Source: Amycolatopsis sp. FBCC-B4732
GTDB taxonomy: Bacteria; Actinomycetota; Actinomycetes; Mycobacteriales; Pseudonocardiaceae
Assembly (NCBI RefSeq): GCF_023008405.1
Contig: NZ_CP095376.1
Location: 520,001-584,000 of the forward strand
Length of the DNA: 64,000 bases
Direction: 5' to 3'
Position 1 is the first letter of the stretch. The number at the start of each line of letters is the position of its first letter. The translations under genes and the position numbers were made by a program. Below the pieces are notes generated by a model. It had not been told where the DNA came from. It ran no database searches and saw nothing but the letters and a program-made list of their open reading frames with translations. Shown piece by piece: positions 50,606 through 57,846 of this stretch.

Positions 50606-50781
50606 CCGCCAGCGATGCCACCGAACCCGCCCGGTCGGCCGCGGCCCCGCCCGCCGTGCCGGACGTGCCCGCCGAGTGGCCGGTCCGCCCGATGCCCCGG
50701 CTCGGCCGCGGCATCGTGTGGTCCGACATCGTCGCCGAGATCGAGCACGACCAGCAGCTACGGATGAGGGATGCCGCGTGA
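50602..50781 (+). CDS. 59-residue protein of unknown function
   Basis: Starts with ATG overlapping the SDR stop and ends overlapping the acyl-CoA carboxylase start (GTGA). It has a proline/alanine-rich N-terminal half and a more ordered C-terminal half (MPRLGRGIVWSDIVAEIEHDQQL). The overlaps at both ends and GAGGAGG upstream show that it is a real translated gene. It may be a small carboxylase accessory protein; no family is recognised. Confidence 0.7.
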   Translation: MTASDATEPARSAAAPPAVPDVPAEWPVRPMPRLGRGIVWSDIVAEIEHDQQLRMRDAA

Positions 50782-52493
50782 GCGGAGGCCACGAGTCCGG
50801 GGCCCAGCGAGCCGACGACGCGGAGGTGGTGCCGGTCCCGGAGGGGACCCGGCCCGCCCGTCGCCGGCTCGCGCGGGCGGGGGAGACCGGCGACGCCCAG
50901 GTCATCGAGCTGGCCAGGGCGACCGACCAGGTGCGCGCGGAGCCCGCGGACATGCCGCTGCTGCGGCGCCGCCGCGACGAGCTCCGCGCGCACATCCACG
51001 AGGGCAAGCTCGACGCCGTGCGGCGCCAGCACTCGCTGGGCAAGCTCACCGCGCGCGAGCGGCTGGCCCTGCTGCTCGACGAGGACTCGTTCACCGAGAT
51101 CGAGCCCTACCGGCGCCACCAGGCGAGCGGGCCGGGGCTGGCGGGCAACCGCCCGTACACCGACGGCGTCGTCGCGGGGTCCGGCACCATCGACGGGCGC
51201 CGCGTCTTCGTGTACGCCCAGGACTTCACGCTGTTCGGCGGTTCGCTCGGCGAGGCGCACGCGGCCAAGATCCACAAGGTCCTCGACCTCGCGGTGGCCA
51301 ACGGCGCCCCGGTGATCGGCCTCAACGACAGCGGCGGCGCCCGCATCCAGGAGGGCGTGCTCGCGCTCAACGGCTACGGCGGCATCTTCCGCCGCCAGGT
51401 CGAGGCGTCCGGGGTGATCCCGCAGATCAGCGTGATCCTCGGCCCGTGCGCGGGCGGCGCGGCGTACTCGCCGGCGCTGGCGGACTTCACGTTCATGGTG
51501 CGCGACACGGCCCGGATGTACCTGACCGGCCCGGACGTCGTGGAGGCGGTCACCGGCCGGCGGGTGACCCACGAGGAACTCGGCGGCGCCGACGTCCACG
51601 GCACCCATTCGGGCGTGGCGACGGTCGTGCACGACGACGAGGAGAGCTGCCTCGCCGACGTCCGCTACCTGGTTTCCCTGCTGCCGGCGAACTACCTGGA
51701 GCCGCTGCCGGACGCGAGCTCGTCCAGCGCGAAGGACGACTACCGCCCGCGCCTGGCGGAGCTGGTCCCGGTGGAGCCCAACCAGCCGTACGACATGCAC
51801 GACGTCTTTTCGGAGATCGCCGACGACGGCGAGTTCTTCGAGCTGCACGAAGGCTGGGCCCGCAACGTGCTGTGCGCGCTGGCCCGCATCGACGGCCGCG
51901 TGGTCGGCCTGGTCGGCAACCAGCCGGTGGTCTTCGCCGGCGTCCTGGACGGCCCGGCCTCCCAGAAGGCGGCGCGGTTCGTGCGGTTCTGCGACGCGTT
52001 CGGCATCCCGCTGGTGAGCCTGGTCGACGTCCCGGGGTTCCTGCCCGGCGTGGAGCAGGAGCGCAGCGGCATCATCCGCCAGGGCGCGCAGCTGCTGCAC
52101 GCGTACTGCGAGGCGACGGTGCCGCGGATCCAGGTGATCCTGCGCAAGGCGTACGGCGGCGCGTACATCGTGATGGACTCGCGGTCCATCGGGTGCGACC
52201 TGTCACTGGCGTGGCCGACGAACCAGATCGCGGTGATGGGCGCGGAGGGCGCGGTGAACGTGTTGCACCGCCGCGAACTCGCGGCGGCTCCCGATCCGGC
52301 CGCGTTGCGGGCGAAGCTCGTCGCGGAGTACACGGAGGAGTACCTGAACCCCCAGTACGCGGCCGAGCGGGGTCTGGTGGACGACATCATCGACCCGGCC
52401 GAGACCCGCGCGGCCCTGGCCCGCGGGCTGGCGATGTTGCGCGACAAGCGGAAGCCGGGCCCGGCGCGCAAGCACGGCAACCTTCCGATCTAG
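50778..52493 (+). CDS. Acyl-CoA carboxylase carboxyltransferase (beta) subunit
   Basis: A 571-residue biotin-dependent carboxyltransferase. Crotonase-fold motifs: GGARIQEG, GPCAGGAAYSPALADF (N-terminal half) and VPGFLPGVEQE, YGGAYIVM (C-terminal half). It starts with about 60 residues of Arg/Glu-rich extension before the usual N-terminus (PLLRRRRDELRAHIHEGK). With a biotinylated alpha subunit from elsewhere it should make malonyl- or methylmalonyl-CoA; the PKSE extender is malonyl-CoA. The start is GTG at 50778 inside the previous gene's stop. Confidence 0.92.
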   Translation: MSGGHESGAQRADDAEVVPVPEGTRPARRRLARAGETGDAQVIELARATDQVRAEPADMPLLRRRRDELRAHIHEGKLDAVRRQHSLGKLTARERLALLLDEDSFTEIEPYRRHQASGPGLAGNRPYTDGVVAGSGTIDGRRVFVYAQDFTLFGGSLGEAHAAKIHKVLDLAVANGAPVIGLNDSGGARIQEGVLALNGYGGIFRRQVEASGVIPQISVILGPCAGGAAYSPALADFTFMVRDTARMYLTGPDVVEAVTGRRVTHEELGGADVHGTHSGVATVVHDDEESCLADVRYLVSLLPANYLEPLPDASSSSAKDDYRPRLAELVPVEPNQPYDMHDVFSEIADDGEFFELHEGWARNVLCALARIDGRVVGLVGNQPVVFAGVLDGPASQKAARFVRFCDAFGIPLVSLVDVPGFLPGVEQERSGIIRQGAQLLHAYCEATVPRIQVILRKAYGGAYIVMDSRSIGCDLSLAWPTNQIAVMGAEGAVNVLHRRELAAAPDPAALRAKLVAEYTEEYLNPQYAAERGLVDDIIDPAETRAALARGLAMLRDKRKPGPARKHGNLPI

Positions 52494-52502
52494 GGGGCGG
52501 AG

Positions 52503-52694
52503 ATGGTGTTGCGGGTGGTCCGGGGCGCTCCGGACGACGTCGAGCTGGCTGCTTTGGTGACGGCGCTGGCTTTGCTGGGGACGGAGTCCCCGGCGGAGCC
52601 GGTCGCCGAAGCGGTGGGGTGGCGGGCTCGGGGTGAAATGGCGGGTTCGTTCCGGCGGCCGGGAGCTTGGCGGTTGTCGGGGTTGCCGCGCTGA
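52503..52694 (+). CDS. Acyl-CoA carboxylase epsilon subunit
   Basis: A 63-residue protein beginning VLRVVRGAPDDVELAALVTAL and ending in WRLSGLPR, the layout of actinobacterial AccE-type epsilon subunits that bind and stimulate the beta subunit. It follows the beta gene by 9 bases with GGGGCGGAG as ribosome site. Confidence 0.8.
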   Translation: MVLRVVRGAPDDVELAALVTALALLGTESPAEPVAEAVGWRARGEMAGSFRRPGAWRLSGLPR

Positions 52695-53640
52695 GGTTTT
52701 GCCGGTGGGGGCGGTCCTTTGTGGGGGCCGTCCCCTTTGGCGTGCCCCGGGGATTGCCGGGCCTCGGAACCGCCACCGGCCGTCATTGCCTGGGCCGACG
52801 CTCACGTGCTGGCTGGGCTGTGCCGGCCCGGGGTTCCCTCGCGGGCCCGCGCGCTGCGCCGGCCCGCCTCCGCGGCTCGGCTGGGCTTTCCGCGGCCCGG
52901 AACCGCAGCCGGCCTTCGCTGCCCGGGCAGGGATGCGCCGCCGGTTCGCCTCACGGGCCGTCTGGGTTGTGCCGGCCCGGGGCTGCTTCCGCCGCATGGG
53001 TTGGGTGGTCCCGCCCGGAACTGCAACCGGCCTTCGCGGGTCGGGCAGGGTTGTGCAGATCCGGGCAGGCATCACTGGGCCGGCTGGGTTGAGTCGCTTC
53101 CGCTGCCTGGGTGGCCGGTCCGGAAGTGCAGCCGGCCTTCGCTGCCTGGGCACGGTTGTGCCGGGGGTCGGCCTCGCGGGCCGGCTGGGCTGTCGGCTTC
53201 CGCGGCCTGGGGTGGCCGGCCCGGAAGTGCGACCGGCCTTCGCTGCCCGGGCAGGGTTGTGCAGATCCGGGCAGGCTTCACGGGGCTGGCTGGGCTGAGT
53301 CGGCCTCCGCGGCCTGGGGTGGCCGGTCCGGCACTGCCGCTGACCTTCGGCGCTTGGGCAGGGTTGTGCCGGTGGGGTCGGCCTCGCGGGCCGGCTGACC
53401 TGGGGCGGGTTCCGCGGCCTGGGGTGGCCGGTTCGGCACTGCCGCCGATCTTCGCCGCTTGGGCAGGGTTGTGCCGCGGATTGCTTCCGCGGCCCGGGGT
53501 GGGATGGCCAGTCCAGCACTGCAGCCGCCCTTCGCCGCCTGGGCAGGGATGCGCCGGCCGGGTCGGCCTCACGGGCCGGCTGGCCCGGGGCCGCTTCCGC
53601 CGCCCGAGTAGCCAGGCCAGAACCCCCAGCCACCCGCCGC
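52695..53640. repeat. Degenerate GC-rich minisatellite-like tract
   Basis: Nearly 950 bp without a credible gene. Units of about 80-118 bp recur seven times, each carrying CGGCCTTCGCTGCC, GGGCAGGGTTGTGC, a GGCCTCGCGGGCCGGCTGG block and CTTCCGCGGCCTGGGGTGGC. Copies of the CCTTCGC word start near 52911, 53029, 53134, 53235, 53341, 53447 and 53527. Units diverge in length and sequence and break reading frames across copies, so long open frames on both strands are compositional. It separates the carboxylase genes from the next group. Confidence 0.7.
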
Positions 53641-53676
53641 AGGCCCGGGCCGGGGTTCGACCCGGGCCCCGCCCGA

Positions 53677-53925
53677 TCAAGCAGCCTGGTCGCCGAGCTC
53701 CTCGCCCTCCTGGCGGCCGCTCGCGAACTCCCTCAGCCGGGCCGCCACCTCGCCCTCGCGGGCCGGGGAGTACGTGCTGTGCCCAGGGTGGACCGCCACA
53801 TAGCGGACCATCCCGTCGAGGAGGACCTCGACCTCCGTGTGCTCGCCCGGGACGAACGCGCCGCCGCAGGCTGCGCAGGTGCGCTGGCGCTCCGCGGCGC
53901 CCCGGTGGGTCTCGTGATCGGTCAT
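53677..53925 (-). CDS. Small zinc-ribbon-like protein
   Basis: An 82-residue protein with CAACGG (residues 17-22) and a later YVAVHPGHS histidine region, possibly a partial zinc ribbon, followed by a charged C-terminal helix. ATG at 53925 has GAGGTGC upstream; longer in-frame extensions run through low-quality sequence. No known family recognised. It diverges from the 46-residue gene at 54095. Confidence 0.6.
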   Translation of the reverse strand: MTDHETHRGAAERQRTCAACGGAFVPGEHTEVEVLLDGMVRYVAVHPGHSTYSPAREGEVAARLREFASGRQEGEELGDQAA

Positions 53926-54094
53926 GAGGCACCTCGCTCGACGGTCCAGGAAAATCTCTGTTCCTCCAGTGCACTCCGGTGCGATCCCCGGCCGCCACTC
54001 GTGCGGTGCGCATCCACCCGGACCTGATTCGCGCACATCCGATCCGCGACCGGGGCGGCGCATCGTGGAGATCACCTACCGGAAGGAGAAAGCC

Positions 54095-54235
54095 ATGACA
54101 GCAGCAGCGGTTCCGGCCGAACCCCAGCCGCCCGCCGAGCCGGTCGAGCGGACCTGGGAACGGCACCTGATCGCCGTGCCCGATCCCGAGCCGGAGGCGG
54201 ACGAGCGCGGGCACATCGTGCTCGGCTACAACTGA
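54095..54235 (+). CDS. 46-residue peptide of unknown function
   Basis: ATG at 54095 with a strong AAGGAG at 54083-54088. The product is proline/glutamate-rich at the N-terminus and ends RGHIVLGYN. The lack of a signal peptide and cysteines leaves its role open. It lies in the enediyne flank between unknown small genes. The C-terminal residues could be a peptide-modification substrate, but no modifying enzyme lies next to it. Confidence 0.5.
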   Translation: MTAAAVPAEPQPPAEPVERTWERHLIAVPDPEPEADERGHIVLGYN

Positions 54236-54389
54236 CTCGCACTTTCGGAGATGACCACGTCCCGGCCGCCACGGGAAACTGGAGGTCGGCCGGGGCGTCA
54301 CGGGGTTCCCGGCGGGGCGAGCCTGTGGTCGGTCCGCGACGCACGCCCGCGTCGGCCACCGGCGGACGTTCGGTTGGGAGGCCGGCGAA

Positions 54390-54701
54390 ATGGCAGTGCG
54401 CCTCCAGCTCACCGCTGGCTTCGAGATCCTCGAGGAGTGGGCTGAATCCGCGACCCAGGCCCAGCGCAACGCGCTTTACGAAGCGCTGTTCGCGGTCGGC
54501 GACGGTTCCGCATTCCTTGTTTACGACATTTTCGGCGACGCGGAAAACCCGCGCAATTTCGTCATCGTCGTGAAAGCGAATCTCGTCCTCAAAATCATGG
54601 TCCAACGCGCGGAATCGTCATTCGAAATCCGCTTCGTCGGCGCGCTCGAAGACGACGTCGACGTCGCCCCGGCCCAGTCGAGCCAGGTCAACCCGGAGTA
54701 A
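54390..54701 (+). CDS. 103-residue hypothetical protein
   Basis: Starts MAVRLQLTAGFEILEEWAES; predicted alpha/beta with a central hydrophobic strand FVIVVKANLVLKIM. There are no catalytic motifs. AGGCCGGCGAA lies before the start. The codon use in the second half (many TTC, CGC) is ordinary for the genome, supporting a real gene. Function unknown. Confidence 0.55.
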   Translation: MAVRLQLTAGFEILEEWAESATQAQRNALYEALFAVGDGSAFLVYDIFGDAENPRNFVIVVKANLVLKIMVQRAESSFEIRFVGALEDDVDVAPAQSSQVNPE

Positions 54702-54791
54702 CCGGCGGAGTTCCTGGGCCGAACGGCGCAATGCGTCCTCGCGAGCGGCGGTACGAGGACACGTGATCGGCCCACTATCGCCTGCCCCTGT

Positions 54792-54805
54792 CATGTGTTT
54801 CACAC
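54792..54805. promoter_or_regulatory. TGYGTTTYRCA palindrome upstream of the 54.9-kb operon
   Basis: CATGTGTTTCACAC is identical to the element at 13537-13550 upstream of the azole-peptide operon. It lies 88 bp before the ATG at 54894, followed by an AT-richer patch (TATGAAACTCTTCATATG) that could hold the promoter. Confidence 0.6.
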
Positions 54806-54893
54806 CTTGACTATGGCCCTCCCGGTATGAAACTCTTCATATGTTCGCTGGTCAGAACGTTATTTTTGGGGCGAATAACGAGGAGGCAGCACA

Positions 54894-55433
54894 ATGTCGT
54901 CACCTGAACTGCCGGGTCTTGACGTTTCCAGCCGGGTCCGGGCGCGGGACATCCAGATGACCGGGACTGCCGATCTCGGCCGCCGGGTCCTGATGATCAC
55001 CGGTGCGGTGGACACCACCGACCACGACGTCTCGGTCAGCGTCAACCTGCCCGAGCCGGGCCGGTGGCACGTGATCAAGGCGGAAACCAACCTCACCGAC
55101 CAGACCTGGGTCGCCATGCAGGCGGTGATGGACGAGGACTCGACGTTCGTCGACGACGACCTGCTCATGTCGCCGCAGTTCTCGAAGAGCTTCATGACCC
55201 CGGACCAGCGCCGCCTGACGTTCTACGACGGCGAGGTGCGCCCGGGCGAAACCGTGCTCAAGGCCTATTCGATGGAGACGGGCGGGCGCAAGCCGGCGTA
55301 CTTCTACTCCCGGTACAGCCCCATCCCCACCGACAGCGCCGAGCAGTCGCAGCAGACGCTGGACGAGCTGGTCGCGCACGGCATGAACCAGCGACCCGTG
55401 ATCGAGCTGATCGTCCCGGTGACCGTCATCTGA
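54894..55433 (+). CDS. 179-residue hypothetical protein, first gene of flavoprotein operon
   Basis: Soluble protein with no signal peptide, rich in beta-strand-like segments (VLMITGAVDTTDHDVSVSVNLPE; FYDGEVRPGETVLKAYSMETG). No family or active-site motif is recognised. The start follows AGGAGGCAGC, an excellent ribosome site. It is the first gene of a group of four in the same direction (54894-57780) downstream of a TGTGTTTCACA element. Confidence 0.7.
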   Translation: MSSPELPGLDVSSRVRARDIQMTGTADLGRRVLMITGAVDTTDHDVSVSVNLPEPGRWHVIKAETNLTDQTWVAMQAVMDEDSTFVDDDLLMSPQFSKSFMTPDQRRLTFYDGEVRPGETVLKAYSMETGGRKPAYFYSRYSPIPTDSAEQSQQTLDELVAHGMNQRPVIELIVPVTVI

Positions 55434-55467
55434 CGACCCACCGGGTCCCGATCGAGCTGGGGAGCAC

Positions 55468-56796
55468 ATGATCACGTTCGTGCCCGAGCCGCACCTGCTG
55501 GACTCGCCCCGTGGACGTGACTGGCCCCGGCCCCCGGTGCCGGCCCCGGTCCGCGGCACGGCGCCCGCCGCTTCGGCGGACGTCGTGGTCGTCGGCGCCG
55601 GCCCGGCCGGCGTCGCGGTGGCCTCCGCGCTGTGGCACCACGGCGTCCGCGACGTCGTCATCGCCGACCGGACCGGCCGCCCGTGCGGCCGGTTCTTCGG
55701 CCGGATCGACCGGCTGGGCCAGCGCGTCCTCCGGTCGCCGTACGAGCACCACCCCGGGGTCGAGGGCTACCGCGACTGCGAGCTGCTCGACTTCGCGCGC
55801 CTGCACTGGGGACGCCTGACCCCCACCGAGCGGCGCGAGATCCGGATGGCGCAGTCGGGCCACCGCTCGGTGGTGCCGGTGGACGTCTTCGACGCCTACT
55901 GCGACCACCTGATCGCCAGCCACCACATCGGCCGCAAGACCTGGCAGGCGCGCGTCCGCGAGATCGTGCCCGAGGGTGACGCGGTCACCGTGCGGGCCGA
56001 CCGGTTCTCGGTCACCGCCCGGCACGTCGTGCTGTGCCTCGGCGAAGAACGCCGTGACGCGCCGGATTCCTGGTGGGGCGGCGGGGCCGCGCCGGCCGGG
56101 GTGTCCTATTGGGACGAATCGGTGCCGGTCGGCGGCCGCTGCCTGGCGGTGGTGGGCGCCGGGCTCACCGCGGCCCACCTGATCGCCGGCGCGCTCGCGG
56201 AAGACCGCGAGGTGCACTGGGTGGTGCGCGAAACCGGCGAGCGCTACCAGTGCGCCGACGTGAACTCCTCGTTCTTCCGCCCCGAAGGCCGGTTGCGCTT
56301 CAACCGCGTCGGCTGGCCGGAGCGCCTCGAGCTGATGGACCGGTTCCGGCGGGCGTCGATCATGTTCGAGTTCCGCCCGCTGCTCGAACGCGCGCAAGCC
56401 GAGGGCAGGCTGGTCGTCCACCGCGGCGCGGCGGTCAAGAGCATCGGCCCCGGCGTCGGCGGGACGACCGTCGTGCGCCTGTCCGGCGGCGGGCGGATCG
56501 CCGCCGACCACGTCCAGCTCGCGCTGGGCACGACCCCGTCGATCGGCGAAGGCCTGCTGCCCGATGAAGCGCTTTCCGTCCGCGACGGCTGGCCGGAGCT
56601 GGACGAACGGACCCTGGCCCACGTCCGCGCCCCGCGGGTGTCGGTGGTCGGCGCCGCGGCCGCGATGGTCCTCGGCCCGGCCGCCCGCAACATCGACGGC
56701 CACCGGGTGGCGACCACCCGCGCGGCGGCGGCGATCGCCCAGGTCCTGCAGGGTGGCGAGCTCCCGGCGCCGGCGAAGACCGCGGTCGGGGTCTGA
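55468..56796 (+). CDS. FAD/NAD(P)-binding oxidoreductase, N-hydroxylase-like
   Basis: A 442-residue flavoprotein with two Rossmann folds. The FAD site is VVVVGAGPAGVAVASAL (residues 38-54) and a second dinucleotide site is LAVVGAGLTAAHLIAGAL near residue 230. The overall shape is like lysine/ornithine N-monooxygenases and related class B flavoproteins, but the substrate is unknown. It begins 35 bases after the previous gene. Confidence 0.8.
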   Translation: MITFVPEPHLLDSPRGRDWPRPPVPAPVRGTAPAASADVVVVGAGPAGVAVASALWHHGVRDVVIADRTGRPCGRFFGRIDRLGQRVLRSPYEHHPGVEGYRDCELLDFARLHWGRLTPTERREIRMAQSGHRSVVPVDVFDAYCDHLIASHHIGRKTWQARVREIVPEGDAVTVRADRFSVTARHVVLCLGEERRDAPDSWWGGGAAPAGVSYWDESVPVGGRCLAVVGAGLTAAHLIAGALAEDREVHWVVRETGERYQCADVNSSFFRPEGRLRFNRVGWPERLELMDRFRRASIMFEFRPLLERAQAEGRLVVHRGAAVKSIGPGVGGTTVVRLSGGGRIAADHVQLALGTTPSIGEGLLPDEALSVRDGWPELDERTLAHVRAPRVSVVGAAAAMVLGPAARNIDGHRVATTRAAAAIAQVLQGGELPAPAKTAVGV

Positions 56797-56807
56797 GGAG
56801 GAACGTG

Positions 56808-57260
56808 ATGGACGCCGGCGAAGACACCCGGTTCGCGCTGCCCGAGGTCGACGCGCCCGCGGCCACCGAGGTCGGGGTGATCCTGCTCGGCCTCGAGGCC
56901 GACCGGCTGCTCGCCGGGCTCGGCCTCGCGCGGCTCGCGGATGACCCGGCGCTGGTCACGCAGGTCGTCGACCAGGCGCGGCACGGCGTCCCGGACGCCG
57001 GCCTGCCCGGTCTCCTGGAGACGGGCAAACAGCAGTGGCGGGGCCTGCGTGCGGCGCTCGGCGAACCGCCGTCGACGTCGACGCCGGGGTCGCTGCGGCG
57101 GGAGTGGGACCGGGCGTCCGCCCGGGTCGCCGCGGCCGTTCCCGGGGCGGGCGCCGCGTCACTGGCCTACCTGACGGCGTGCGTGCTCCGCCGCGCCGAC
57201 GTCGACCGGATCGCGGATCGAAAGGACACCGATGTCGTACTTGAAGTCCCTGCCGGCTGA
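56808..57260 (+). CDS. 150-residue hypothetical helical protein
   Basis: An alanine/leucine-rich, probably all-helical protein (VILLGLEADRLLAGLGLARLADDP; SLAYLTACVLRRADVDRIAD). No family recognised. It follows the flavoprotein by 11 bases and its 3' end overlaps the AhpD-like gene by 29 bases, so it is translated from the same transcript and may pair with that protein. ATG at 56808 preferred over GTG at 56805. Confidence 0.65.
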   Translation: MDAGEDTRFALPEVDAPAATEVGVILLGLEADRLLAGLGLARLADDPALVTQVVDQARHGVPDAGLPGLLETGKQQWRGLRAALGEPPSTSTPGSLRREWDRASARVAAAVPGAGAASLAYLTACVLRRADVDRIADRKDTDVVLEVPAG

Positions 57261-57780
57261 GACCACGCTGCTGCAGGTCTTCCAAGCCAACCCCGAACCC
57301 GCCCGGCACCTGCTGGCCTTCCACGAGGTGCTGCTGCGCGGCGATTCGCCGTTCACGCCGGGGGAGCGGGAGCTGATCGCCGCCTACGTCTCCGGCATCA
57401 ACGAATGCGGGTACTGCCACGGCATCCACACCGTGACGGCCGAAGCCTTCGGCGTCGCTCCGGGCGTCCTGATCGCGGCGCTCGCCGACCTGGACACCGC
57501 GCCGGTCGAGGACCGCATGAAGCCGGTGCTCGCCTACGTCGGGAAGCTGACGCGGTCGCCGTCCCGGATGACCGACGCCGACGCCGAAGCGGTGTTCGCC
57601 GCGGGCTGGGACGAGCGCGCGCTGCACGACGCCGTGCTGGTCTGCGCGCTGTTCAACTTCATGAACCGCATGGTCGACGGCCTCGGCATCCACGCCGACG
57701 ACGAGTACAAGTCGCTTTCGGGCGAGCGCCTCAAGCACAGCGGCTACGCGGGCCTGGCGAAGTTCCTGCCCGAAACCTGA
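57232..57780 (+). CDS. AhpD-like/carboxymuconolactone decarboxylase-family peroxidase
   Basis: A 182-residue single-domain member with the active-site motif NECGYCHGIHT (Cys-x2-Cys-x3-His) at about residues 57-67, as in alkylhydroperoxidase-related proteins. It is the last gene of the 54.9-kb operon and a distant relative of the longer protein at 40388-41449. Likely role: thiol-dependent peroxide reduction or detoxification. Confidence 0.85.
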   Translation: MSYLKSLPAETTLLQVFQANPEPARHLLAFHEVLLRGDSPFTPGERELIAAYVSGINECGYCHGIHTVTAEAFGVAPGVLIAALADLDTAPVEDRMKPVLAYVGKLTRSPSRMTDADAEAVFAAGWDERALHDAVLVCALFNFMNRMVDGLGIHADDEYKSLSGERLKHSGYAGLAKFLPET

Positions 57781-57846
57781 TCCCGGCCGGGCCGCCCGGA
57801 ATTGTGCTTAGCTGTACTGGACAGCACTTTTCCCGGGGGGTTTCCG

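Noticed and set aside
52203-53927. Long frames (402 and 476 codons) across the GC-rich repeat tract
   Set aside because: Both strands are open with low-complexity proline/arginine/glycine products, and units change length so frame is not conserved between copies.
54807-54831. TTGACT ... TATGAA promoter before the 54.9-kb operon
   Set aside because: The spacer is only 13 bp, too short for a standard sigma-A type promoter.
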